NCBI GenBank assembly: GCA_903844635.1
Contig: CAIMUF010000059.1
Location: 62,001 to 126,000, forward strand
Direction of reading: 5' to 3'
Source: an uncultured Sulfuricurvum sp.
GTDB taxonomy: Bacteria; Campylobacterota; Campylobacteria; Campylobacterales; Sulfurimonadaceae
Length of the DNA: 64,000 nt
Each line of letters opens with the position of its first letter. Position 1 is the first letter of the stretch. Below the pieces are notes generated by a model. That model saw only the letters and a list, made by a program, of their open reading frames with translations. It had not been told where the DNA came from and made no database searches. Below, piece by piece: positions 48,376 to 56,970 of the stretch. A program made the translations under genes and the position numbers.

Positions 48376-48400
48376 TGCCGTTACCAATCTTGATACTAAA
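48364..48400 (+). repeat. 37-nt duplicated segment, copy B
   Basis: Differs from 47685-47721 at two positions; here it joins the lipoprotein 3' end to an orphan exoprotein tail. Confidence 0.9.
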
Positions 48401-48565
48401 GAGGGATTAGGTGGAAATAGCGGTGCAAATGGACAAGATTCATTCACTGACCAAATCAATCTCATTAATGTAGGGAGACTGTTTGGCGGAGATTCATCTC
48501 CACACAGTAGCTATAATCCAGCCAATTATAAAGAGCTAAAAAATGTTGTGGGGTATAAAAAATGA
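48365..48565 (+). pseudogene. Orphan exoprotein C-terminal tail (displaced toxin-end cassette)
   Basis: 67 codons open in the exoprotein frame with no start codon: QNRDAVTNLDTK (matching the effector at 47686) then a different end, with SPHSSY comparable to SHNSY of the full copy, finishing VVGYKK. The stop TGA overlaps the ATG of the next lipoprotein gene (ATGA), an arrangement of toxin and immunity genes. It has no promoter or start, so it is silent unless recombined onto an upstream exoprotein gene. Confidence 0.65.
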
Positions 48566-49293
48566 GGAATATACTATTTTTAGTAATAAGCGTATTGTTT
48601 ATAGAGGGGTGTTCTTCTGGAATAAAAAGACTAGAGCTAGAGCCATATGCAAAATTATCAATTCCAAGTATTTCACTAAATGCTCCAAGCAACTTTCCTA
48701 AAGATAAATGGATAACGTATGGAGATTCTTTATATGATAGTGGTAATGTAATACAACTTTTCCGCCACCTTCCCAACATGATGAGTGAGGAGGTGAGGAT
48801 AACGGTTTATGTTCCTGAAACAAGAATCAATATTGATTATTTATTGGATAAAAAAGACAGTGATGACTTAGAACGTCTCACTCACTTGCCTCCAAGTGAA
48901 CACAATAAAAAAAATATGGAAGAACGAGGTGTAGCCTACAATAGAGACTATGTGGATTTCATTGGTGGATTAAAATGTGTTACTGATGTCGAATCCTCAT
49001 CTCCCGCACAAGGTGTTGGATTTAAAAAATATTATACAGTCTGCGGATACTACGATACAAACGGCAACAAAAAAAGAGTAGACATTATGTACCATTATAT
49101 ATCTTCATTTAATGGCACAAAATTCCAATCAGATACTACATCAACCATAACATCCGGCAAAGACATAGATGCATTATTCAAACAAGACATGAAAGCGATA
49201 TTCGATTCACTTGTTATTCACGATATGGATAGGGAACGGATGAGTAAAAATGGGTTATTACCTAATAAAAAATACGAGATACAAGAGTGGTAA
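48562..49293 (+). CDS. Lipoprotein of unknown function, candidate cognate immunity protein
   Basis: 243 residues; signal peptide with lipobox FIEGC (Cys17). The mature part is a soluble, mixed alpha/beta domain with two cysteines (GGLKCVTDV, YYTVCGYYD), probably a disulfide. No family recognised. Its start overlaps the orphan exoprotein tail by ATGA. AT-rich like the rest of the island. Confidence 0.65.
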   Translation: MRNILFLVISVLFIEGCSSGIKRLELEPYAKLSIPSISLNAPSNFPKDKWITYGDSLYDSGNVIQLFRHLPNMMSEEVRITVYVPETRINIDYLLDKKDSDDLERLTHLPPSEHNKKNMEERGVAYNRDYVDFIGGLKCVTDVESSSPAQGVGFKKYYTVCGYYDTNGNKKRVDIMYHYISSFNGTKFQSDTTSTITSGKDIDALFKQDMKAIFDSLVIHDMDRERMSKNGLLPNKKYEIQEW

Positions 49294-49302
49294 GGAAAAT
49301 AA

Positions 49303-49734
49303 ATGACATATAAAAAATATAGTTTAGCGATTTTGGTAGGTTTATTACTGCAAGGTTGTGTAGCAAAAAATCTTTCCGATAGTGAGGTTCTAGGTAAAGC
49401 CATGAGCCAATGTCCAAGCCTTGAAGTTTCTATTATACGAATACCATCAAGGGGTACACTTGCAGATACGATGATGGCACAATCAGTCAAAACAACACAT
49501 AATGATGGCGGATTTCTTCGTGAATTTGTACAGCTTATAAGTTCAGGGAGTAAAAACATAGCAGTAGAATGCCCAAGCCAACAAAAACTAGAAGCAATTG
49601 TGGCTAATGGGCTTAATGGAATTAAAGATGGTAAGCTAAAAGGGATTTCATTATGCCTTATAGGTATTTCAGAAAGTGAAGAATTAGTCAGCCAAGCTAC
49701 AAGAACTGGCGCGACTTTAACTATGCACAAGTAA
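49303..49734 (+). CDS. Lipoprotein of unknown function
   Basis: 143 residues; signal peptide with lipobox LLQGC (Cys19). The mature part has a Ser/Thr-rich middle and two cysteines (QCPSLEV, VECPSQ); KLEAIVANGLNGIKDGKLKG resembles a small helical hairpin. Not recognised. It starts 9 nt after the previous lipoprotein gene, with AAGGAAA as ribosome site, so it belongs to the same short transcript. Confidence 0.6.
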   Translation: MTYKKYSLAILVGLLLQGCVAKNLSDSEVLGKAMSQCPSLEVSIIRIPSRGTLADTMMAQSVKTTHNDGGFLREFVQLISSGSKNIAVECPSQQKLEAIVANGLNGIKDGKLKGISLCLIGISESEELVSQATRTGATLTMHK

Positions 49735-49746
49735 AAAAGGAAAAAC

Positions 49747-50820
49747 ATGAACAAAAAATTGATTTATCTGCTTGCGGTATCGTTAGCTTTTGGTAGTAGT
49801 GATATGAAATTAGCCAGCAGCCATACCACCTCGATAGAGACACTGGTTTCTCTAAGTAAAGATAGTGATGAGGATGTGAGAATGGCGGTAGCTGCAAATC
49901 CAAATACGCCAGTGGAAGTATTAATAGAGCTATGTAAAGATAAAGAAGAATATGTTGTCGTGAGTGCTATTGTGAACAAAAAAACACCCTTAGCTACTGT
50001 CGTATCATTTGTCAATCACAAAGAGAATGATGTAAGAAGTGCTATTGCTAGAAACCCGAATTTGCCAAAAGAGAGTATGGAAATATTGGCTAACGATAGT
50101 GATGATGGAGTGAGAGAGGCACTAGCATCTAATGTAAATGCTGGTGATACAATATTGACACTATTATCTAACGATAAAGAAGCAGATGTGGTAAAGGCAG
50201 TAGTCACAAACCCTGCATCACCATCAGATATACTAGAACGATTTGTAAATAATGAAGATTATCAGATGAGTCTTGCAGCAAATATTAGTTCAAGTCCAGC
50301 AATATTAGATAAACTTAGTGATTCTAAATATTCTATTGGTATCAGAATGACTGTGGCAAAAAATAGCAATACGGCATTAAAAACTATGGAAAAAATGCTA
50401 GACAATAATGAAAACGATACGATGTTTATAAAACCTGCATTGGCGCGAAATCCAAATGCTACAGCTGATATGTTGGCTAAGTTGTCGACTTTTGATGATT
50501 TTTCATTTGTGCGAGGTGCAACTCGCGTGGGTGTGGCTTCAAATAAAAATACTCCTCCAGAGGTTCTAGACAAATTGGGGACTGATGAAAATTATATTGT
50601 CCGTGCGATTGTTTACAAAAACACCAAAACACCAGCTAGTAGATTGGCAGTTCTGGAAAAAGACGATGATTTCAAGAAGTTTCATTCGATAGACCAAAAT
50701 GATGATATATTTCGTGGAGTGCTTGGCGTTAATTACGCGTCTAATACTAGAGATACTTTTTTTCTTTTAGGTAGACCTGATATAGCAAGAGCTCTAAATA
50801 TTATCCATGTTAGACCATAA
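49747..50820 (+). CDS. LRV-type repeat (solenoid) protein, exported
   Basis: 357 residues. Probable signal peptide (about 1-20), then roughly ten repeats of 24-26 residues from about residue 27 to 310 with pattern VRxAxAxNPNTPxExLxxLxxD, e.g. VRMAVAANPNTPVEVLIEL and VRSAIARNPNLPKESMEIL, the leucine-rich-repeat-variant/HEAT-like solenoid. No catalytic domain; the C-terminal 50 residues differ. Such solenoids bind proteins. It follows the lipoprotein genes by 12 nt; a role in the toxin island is possible but unproven. Confidence 0.75.
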   Translation: MNKKLIYLLAVSLAFGSSDMKLASSHTTSIETLVSLSKDSDEDVRMAVAANPNTPVEVLIELCKDKEEYVVVSAIVNKKTPLATVVSFVNHKENDVRSAIARNPNLPKESMEILANDSDDGVREALASNVNAGDTILTLLSNDKEADVVKAVVTNPASPSDILERFVNNEDYQMSLAANISSSPAILDKLSDSKYSIGIRMTVAKNSNTALKTMEKMLDNNENDTMFIKPALARNPNATADMLAKLSTFDDFSFVRGATRVGVASNKNTPPEVLDKLGTDENYIVRAIVYKNTKTPASRLAVLEKDDDFKKFHSIDQNDDIFRGVLGVNYASNTRDTFFLLGRPDIARALNIIHVRP

Positions 50821-51075
50821 TGAAGATAGGGGGGCAAATCCCTTGTCTTATGCTGTATATTTGGAATGAATAAGTAAAGTTAGGGTTAGAAACCTCTGCC
50901 CTTAGCGTTACCGCTCCATTGAATCTATAATAAGTCATAATCACAAAGAGATTTTTTTTAAAATCCTAAGTGGTAAAAAAGGTGGTGGAATGATGTCAGT
51001 AATATCGCTTGGATGGAAGAGCCTATCATAGAGAGGCAAAAGTTTTTGGTTCGACATGCTCACCACTAATGGGGC

Positions 51076-52221
51076 TTACTTATGCATAATCGTCTTGAGG
51101 GTTTTCTCTATTTCATTGTGCTGATCCAGCGTTAGGGCAAAACTCTCATCCATCATTTTGTCCAAATGATTCATCTCGGTGAGAGTAATGCCTAACGGAT
51201 CTTTTTTCGCTACTTTGGCAATACCCGAAGTCACTGTGATATTATCGAGCTTTTTACCCGAATGTCGGACAAAATAGGTGAGAAAATAACCGCCCGTATG
51301 ATCTTTTTCAATGGCGACAACCGCCCGCTTAGCCTGAGAATTCTCAAACTGCACGCTTGGTACAATAGTGCTAAAATCCTCTATGCTGACATATCCGATA
51401 TAAACTTTGGTGTAAATATCGTGATAACGCTGCGTGGCACTTTTACGGAAAAAATCCCAATCAATCGGTTTGCCCCCACGAAGAGAGCGCAGCATCCACG
51501 ATAACGTTGCATAGTATTTAAAGGATGCGATTTTAATCTCTTCCGCATGGGCAATTTTGTCACTCTCAATGCGTACCATCGGAGCTTTTGGAGCATTTGT
51601 GCTGAGGCTTTCCAGCAAATGTTGTGCACTGTACGCTTCGGTAAACCATACGCTGGCATAGGGTGGCAGATCGGTTGTTCCCGTCGCCCCTTCATTCAGA
51701 ACTAAAACCGCTCTGACGTTATAGCGAGGAAATAAAACTTCCAAAAGAGCCCGTTTTTTACGAAGCCGTTTTTTGAGGCTTGTTGCCGATTTTACCAACG
51801 TCATTTCCATAAAATACAGCTCTTTGTCGGTAAAAAGAAGTCCGTCAAATTCTCCGATTTCCTTATGGCGGGCACGGTAAATAATCTGCCCTTTCCAGCT
51901 CACAGAGAGGGCATCGCTTTGCGCATGGGTTCGATTTTTGTGCGGCCCTTTGATGATAAAACTTTTAATCTCAGGCTCATTTGCTGCATAACGAAGAAGC
52001 TTCTCATAGATGTAATTCTCATACACTTCACCCTCAAAAGAGCGAAAAGCACTAACATAGGATTCATCTTCCATCGTCTGCCCTTTGGCTTGAAGAGAGA
52101 GCAAATGCCCGATATTGTAGTCGTAATAGAGAAGATTATCCCCGAGATCCGTGTCTCCGTTGGGGATTACACTAGAATTAATGATTAACAAATGGAGCCT
52201 TTTAGACGTTTCTAGGCACAT
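51076..52221 (-). CDS. Protein of unknown function with a nuclease-like acidic motif
   Basis: 381 residues, soluble, basic, not recognised. Residues about 115-150 read GEFDGLLFTDKELYFMEMT, an Asp then Glu-x-Thr pattern reminiscent of the PD-(D/E)XK nuclease core (missing the usual Lys in that place; KSATSLKKRL follows). A second half (about 230-381) has no landmark. No signal or membrane segment. Stand-alone gene next to the island and the 75-nt repeat. The nuclease idea is weak. Confidence 0.6.
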   Translation of the reverse strand: MCLETSKRLHLLIINSSVIPNGDTDLGDNLLYYDYNIGHLLSLQAKGQTMEDESYVSAFRSFEGEVYENYIYEKLLRYAANEPEIKSFIIKGPHKNRTHAQSDALSVSWKGQIIYRARHKEIGEFDGLLFTDKELYFMEMTLVKSATSLKKRLRKKRALLEVLFPRYNVRAVLVLNEGATGTTDLPPYASVWFTEAYSAQHLLESLSTNAPKAPMVRIESDKIAHAEEIKIASFKYYATLSWMLRSLRGGKPIDWDFFRKSATQRYHDIYTKVYIGYVSIEDFSTIVPSVQFENSQAKRAVVAIEKDHTGGYFLTYFVRHSGKKLDNITVTSGIAKVAKKDPLGITLTEMNHLDKMMDESFALTLDQHNEIEKTLKTIMHK

Positions 52222-52324
52222 TTCTCTAATGCCCAGTGTATTTTAGCGAAATTAATGAAGTTAAGAATTAAAACACGCAAACATATCTTTTGGCTCGTTT
52301 GTAAATCTCGAAAACAAAGTTTTC

Positions 52325-52399
52325 GTAGCTTTAGGGGGATGCAAGGGACATTTGTCCCTGCCACTAAATGGGCTTTGCTCATTTAGTGCGTAACATCAG
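52325..52399 (+). repeat. Intergenic 75-nt hairpin repeat, copy 2
   Basis: GTAGCTTTAGGGGG to TAACATCAG. Hairpin 1: AGGGACATTTGTCCCT. Hairpin 2: a 12-bp stem CACTAAATGGGC/GCTCATTTAGTG with one G-T pair. It ends at the base next to the response-regulator stop, so it could act as its terminator when read leftward. Confidence 0.8.
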
Positions 52400-53770
52400 T
52401 TAAAAAAACTCTATCTCCCCTTCATCCCCCAAATCTACTTCGGTTCCCGTAATGATTGATTCTATACTCATGCACGAACTAAAAAATGAACCATCCAAAT
52501 AGTGAATATCCTGTGTGTCTTGGAGATCAAACACATGAACAATCCACGAAGACATATCATTTTTAAACCCTTCGAGAAACATTAACACTTTCGCTCTTTT
52601 TTCATCATCATGTGCCAAAAGCTCCCCATTGGCTTTTAATACCGTGGCAAGAGAAACAATCGCGTACGAAAGACCAGAAAATTCATACAAAGCGCCTAAT
52701 GCATTTGAATACGCACCTAACACGTCATTCGCAAAATGATTGAAATTTTCTGTACTTCCTTCCTCTTTTAACGTATGGAGCCACGAAGCCCATTCAAAAG
52801 CCGCATCGCGTAAATCACTAACTTCCCCAAAAGCATCACTGTCAATACTTGCAACATAATCAGAAGCTGTGATCTTATGGACAAAACTCTCTCGCAATAC
52901 TTGATGCTCTATAGCTCCGAGACTGCGAGTCTCGCCTTCCTCTTTATGCACCTCATGCACGGTATTTTCTACGAAAACTTCTTTGCCCGCTCCCTTTTCC
53001 TCGCTCAGTGCAATCCTAAAATCTACTGACGTGTCCCCAATTCGACAGTGATCTCCTAATCCTCGTATCAGATGTTCAATTGTCGCATCTCTCTCTATTT
53101 TCTTGGGGAGAACAGCGTGGATAAACACCTCATCAAAACTTTCTTCGATGGTAATATTGGCGCTCTCACCGCTCTTTATTTTTTGATTTAACAATGCATA
53201 GAGCAATTCGACAACTCTATCAATATTAGGACAGACCCTTGCATTTGCACATTCAAACCGCACTAAAAGCCACATTCCAAAATCCATAATTGCTTCGATA
53301 CTGTGAATGGTAAAAATGGTTTTAAAGTTACGGATTTCATTGCTAAAAGGATTGACAGCAGTACTGTTTGAACGTATCTTTTTCTCACGAGAGTGGATGG
53401 AAAGCGCCCCCGCATAACTTTGAAGTTTCAGACGAATCAACTCTTTATCGATGGGTTTTCGAATATACGCCGCGACACCGATGGACGCCATATTCTCTTC
53501 CATTTTTGGATCGATAACTGCCGTTACTGCCATGACAATCGTGTCAGGATAACGCTCCTTGATAAGCTTGGTGGCTTGAAACCCATCCAATCGAGGCATC
53601 ATCACATCCATAAGGATGATATGCGGACGAAGTGTTTCACATTGATCTACCGCATCCCGGCCATCTACCGCCTCGTATATCTCAAACCCTTCTAATTTAC
53701 GGCAAATTGCTCGTAAGACCAAGCGATTATCTTCCACATCGTCTACGATGAGCAGCTTTATCTTATCCAT
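52400..53770 (-). CDS. Response regulator with long uncharacterised C-terminal region
   Basis: 456 residues. REC domain (1-125): LLIVDDVEDNRLVL, phospho-Asp in MDVMMPRLDGFQ, Lys in IRKPI. Residues about 140-270 form a mixed domain and 270-456 a helical region ending in an acidic tail; neither is recognised and no DNA-binding or GGDEF output is seen. The ATG directly follows the kinase stop (TAA-ATG), so the kinase upstream is the partner. Confidence 0.88.
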   Translation of the reverse strand: MDKIKLLIVDDVEDNRLVLRAICRKLEGFEIYEAVDGRDAVDQCETLRPHIILMDVMMPRLDGFQATKLIKERYPDTIVMAVTAVIDPKMEENMASIGVAAYIRKPIDKELIRLKLQSYAGALSIHSREKKIRSNSTAVNPFSNEIRNFKTIFTIHSIEAIMDFGMWLLVRFECANARVCPNIDRVVELLYALLNQKIKSGESANITIEESFDEVFIHAVLPKKIERDATIEHLIRGLGDHCRIGDTSVDFRIALSEEKGAGKEVFVENTVHEVHKEEGETRSLGAIEHQVLRESFVHKITASDYVASIDSDAFGEVSDLRDAAFEWASWLHTLKEEGSTENFNHFANDVLGAYSNALGALYEFSGLSYAIVSLATVLKANGELLAHDDEKRAKVLMFLEGFKNDMSSWIVHVFDLQDTQDIHYLDGSFFSSCMSIESIITGTEVDLGDEGEIEFF

Positions 53771-55354
53771 TTAAATCTCCTCGTTTATCTTATTTTCTAT
53801 TGGCAGTTTGAGGGTAAAACAGCTTCCCTGCCCCAACGTCGAGACCACATCCAATTCCATGCCCATGCCCTTGGCATATTCATTCACAATACCAAGACCA
53901 AGCCCTGTTCCCAAATCGTGAGCGCTCACTTGCTCAAACGGCTCAAAGATCGCGGCGAGCTTATCTTCCGGTATTCCTGCTCCTGTGTCTTCAATCTCAA
54001 TCCAACATGCACTGGGCAGAAGAACGACACGAATGCATACCTTTCCTTGGTCGGTAAATTTAAGTGCGTTTGAAAGAAGATTTGTCAATATTTGCTGCAA
54101 GCGCAATACATCACACTCAACGGGTATCACCATCTTTGGAACGTCTAAAAGATAGTCCAAACCGCGTTTAGTATTTAATCCGCTTGTTGCTTCATAGACA
54201 TCACGTACCAGAGAAACGACATCCGTCGTGACGATCTCATATCGCTCTTTCCCTGATCGAAGCTTTGCCATATCCAGTAATGAATTAATCAATTTCAAAA
54301 GATGCTGAGAATTTTTATGGGAACGCTCAATGTACATCCGAACCAGATCTCGACTCTCATCGTCGATGAAAATGTCATCAAAACTCTCCAGGGCACTGTC
54401 GGTAAAGTTAATAATCGCGTTTAGAGGGGTACGCAGTTCATGCGACACTTGATCAAAAAACTTATTTTTAGTTTCCAGAGTTTTAATGGCGGCCTCTTTT
54501 GCCTCCATGACTTCGGTGATTTCGTGAGAAAGGGAGAAAAACTCAATAATTTCTCCCTCTTGGTTGATGATGGGAATAAGCGAAGCATCCAAATAGCGTG
54601 ATCCCCCCAGCTTATCTGAGAGTTCCAAAAATCCTCGATAGATTTTCCCCGCCTTGACTCTTTCCCAGATTGCCATATGAATCGCATCTGTAATGCTTTT
54701 TCCTCGTAAAATCGAAAAGTGTTTACCTATCAATTCTCCATAGGCATACAAGAACGTTTCGCTCAAAGCTCGATTTGCAAAAGTAATAATGCCATCAGGG
54801 TCACATTTGAAAACCAGAGTTGCGGCTTCTATCGCTTTATCGTACTGACGGAGTAAAAACTGTGTTTTATCACGATCTTTGACGCTGCTTTTTATCCCCT
54901 CTTCCAATGCCGATTTATACCCCATCATCTCGGTGACATCACTGAGCGTCATCACGTAAATATTATGAAAAAACTCCAGTGATCGCAAGGTAATATTAAA
55001 TGTTCGAAGCGTCCCCTCTTTCATAATTCCTACACGATAATCGCTTTTTTCACCCTTCAAAACATTCTCGCTCCAAGAATGATCTTGATACCCATCATAA
55101 ATGTATCCAAATTTTTGAATTGGCTCAAACAAAGAGGCAAAAGAAAATGCTTTATCAAGAATATCAAAATGGATAGACTCACAAAACTCAATTAATGCTT
55201 TATTTGCATCAATGATTCGTTTTCCATCCGTAATAGCAATCAAATCGGTGGTCGTATTAACGATGGCTTCATAATATCGGCACCGTAAATCTTTAGTGCG
55301 CAAATCCTGTTTTATAGACTCTTTGGTCACTTCCGCATACGGTTCTTGAGTCAT
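53771..55354 (-). CDS. PAS-PAS sensor histidine kinase, cytosolic
   Basis: 527 residues, no membrane helix. Two PAS domains (about 25-140 and 175-290), HisKA with the phospho-His in VSHELRTPLNA (about 312), then HATPase with N-box TNLLSNALKF, G1 EDTGAGIPED and G2 GTGLGLGIVNEYA. Phosphorylates the response regulator encoded next. Good ribosome site AAGGTGAT. The signal is unknown. Confidence 0.94.
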   Translation of the reverse strand: MTQEPYAEVTKESIKQDLRTKDLRCRYYEAIVNTTTDLIAITDGKRIIDANKALIEFCESIHFDILDKAFSFASLFEPIQKFGYIYDGYQDHSWSENVLKGEKSDYRVGIMKEGTLRTFNITLRSLEFFHNIYVMTLSDVTEMMGYKSALEEGIKSSVKDRDKTQFLLRQYDKAIEAATLVFKCDPDGIITFANRALSETFLYAYGELIGKHFSILRGKSITDAIHMAIWERVKAGKIYRGFLELSDKLGGSRYLDASLIPIINQEGEIIEFFSLSHEITEVMEAKEAAIKTLETKNKFFDQVSHELRTPLNAIINFTDSALESFDDIFIDDESRDLVRMYIERSHKNSQHLLKLINSLLDMAKLRSGKERYEIVTTDVVSLVRDVYEATSGLNTKRGLDYLLDVPKMVIPVECDVLRLQQILTNLLSNALKFTDQGKVCIRVVLLPSACWIEIEDTGAGIPEDKLAAIFEPFEQVSAHDLGTGLGLGIVNEYAKGMGMELDVVSTLGQGSCFTLKLPIENKINEEI

Positions 55355-55495
55355 TAAAACATCACCTTTTTTTGATATGTGTTAAGTTTGTAACATATAG
55401 TTTACATTATTAATCCTAATAAATTCTGAAAAAATAATGTTTATTTTTTAGTCCTTTTAATCTCCTCTTTCATCAGAAAATGATACACTTATTGT

Positions 55496-56095
55496 ATGCA
55501 ACCATTCACCCCAACCGATGATCAGATTCGCACCCAGTTTGTCACATCGTTGATGAACTATTTCAAAATAGATGAGGATGTATTTTTACGTTCCCACATC
55601 GACGAACTTATCCGTCCTATTAGCACGGCTCGTTACAGTGAATTCTTGCGTCGACTTTCAAGCCGTGATTTTGCCTATAAAACAGGAATTGAAAAAATTT
55701 CTCTCATTGCTCACGAACTCTACGAAGAGCAGCTCTCTCCTTTGGAAATGCAAGCGCATGAACGAACGCAAAAACTGTATGCCCTCATGTATGATTTACG
55801 TCGCACTATCACCGAGGTAAAAAACAGTGAGAGCAGTGCTTCCCAACGATTTGAAAATGTTCGTTTTACCTCCATCAAACATGCTGACTCCGCCGAACCT
55901 CTTTTAGATTCACTGGACATTGACGTTATCCGAATTCTCACAAAACGATGGATTTACGATTATGTCGCGAACGATCGCGGATTATTTGAAGCGCGGGTTG
56001 AACACGAATACCTCAACTTGTTAATCGAACAAGAACGATTGGCAAGACAGCCACTCATCGCAAAAACCACCAAAAAAGCTCTAAAACGCTCATGA
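55496..56095 (+). CDS. Unknown helical protein, gene 1 of a two-gene unit
   Basis: 199 residues, soluble, helix-rich and highly charged, with a basic C-terminus (TTKKALKRS). No motif recognised. It ends in an ATGA overlap with the winged-helix gene, so the two products are likely to act together. Phage-like or replication-linked function is conceivable from the partner only. Confidence 0.65.
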   Translation: MQPFTPTDDQIRTQFVTSLMNYFKIDEDVFLRSHIDELIRPISTARYSEFLRRLSSRDFAYKTGIEKISLIAHELYEEQLSPLEMQAHERTQKLYALMYDLRRTITEVKNSESSASQRFENVRFTSIKHADSAEPLLDSLDIDVIRILTKRWIYDYVANDRGLFEARVEHEYLNLLIEQERLARQPLIAKTTKKALKRS

Positions 56096-56970
56096 TAGGA
56101 ATCCCCGCTTCCCTCATCGACCGTAATGACTTGAACCTCTTAGAACGCGCTCTTCTTCCGCTGATCATACGGCACAGTCTCATTTGGGGAGAGAAGCCAA
56201 AAGCGTTAAGTGCCTCGTTCTTGGCAGAGCTTTTACGCCACAGCCCTAGAGAAGTAGTCGAAGCATTAGACGCCTTAGTGGTAAAAAAAATAGTCAAAAC
56301 TACCCGTGAAAAAACGGCTAACGGGGTAATGATCCTCTACGTCCTTGAGCCGATAAGTGCCCTTCCAAGTGCCACGACTTTGGTCTCCTCACAGTACACG
56401 GACAGCAACTATTACCTCAACCTTTCCAACGATTTTTTCCAAGAACTTCACGCCTATGCTCTTGAAGTATGTGATCGAGAAGGGCTGCGACGGGAACTAT
56501 TTGAAGATTTCAACCTCTATCAACGAGGGCAAAACCGCCGATCATTTGACTGGTTTGCCGAGTTTGAACGATGGATTCGGCGTGAAGTAAGCTCCAATGC
56601 GCCCGCAATCGCCAATCCAACGCAAGTCGAAGAAGCAAAACCCAGCACTCAAGAATTTGAGATGGCGCAGTATTTTATTCGTCGTCTTTCCTCTATCGAT
56701 CCGCAGTTTGAAGAGCCGTTTGATGTGATGAGCTGGGCGGGGCAGATTAAACTTTTGAGCGAGACGGGAGGATATTCTCTGCTTGAGATCAAAGCGGGAA
56801 TTGATTGGCTCTTTAGCAGTAAAGGAGACTGGTTCCGTCCCAATGTCCCAGATGCTTATCATTTGAGAAAACATTTTAAACGGCTCATCTCTAACACTCG
56901 AAGTTTCCGAGACGGAGAGACAAAGCTCCCCGATGGAATTAATATTTTCGATATTATTGGGCGAGAATAA
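56092..56970 (+). CDS. Winged-helix protein resembling phage/plasmid replication proteins
   Basis: 292 residues. The N-terminal about 90 residues look like a winged helix (SASFLAELLRHSPREVVEAL, then a VKKIVKTTREKTANG wing), as in RepO/DnaD-type proteins; the C-terminal part (from about 195) has a DnaD/RepO-like pattern ending FRPNVPDAYHLRKHFKRLI. Between them a Pro/Ala/Glu linker. No nearby phage genes. DNA binding is a fair inference; a replication role is only suggested. Confidence 0.6.
   Translation: MIGIPASLIDRNDLNLLERALLPLIIRHSLIWGEKPKALSASFLAELLRHSPREVVEALDALVVKKIVKTTREKTANGVMILYVLEPISALPSATTLVSSQYTDSNYYLNLSNDFFQELHAYALEVCDREGLRRELFEDFNLYQRGQNRRSFDWFAEFERWIRREVSSNAPAIANPTQVEEAKPSTQEFEMAQYFIRRLSSIDPQFEEPFDVMSWAGQIKLLSETGGYSLLEIKAGIDWLFSSKGDWFRPNVPDAYHLRKHFKRLISNTRSFRDGETKLPDGINIFDIIGRE

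Noticed and set aside
50821-51075. Possible further orphan toxin tail (a short start-less frame ending GWKSLS)
   Set aside because: About 40 codons with only vague resemblance to the other tails and no duplicated segment; nothing supports it.
52250-52400. Small coding frame in the 75-nt repeat
   Set aside because: No start with ribosome site, and the two copies differ by indels that would break any shared frame.
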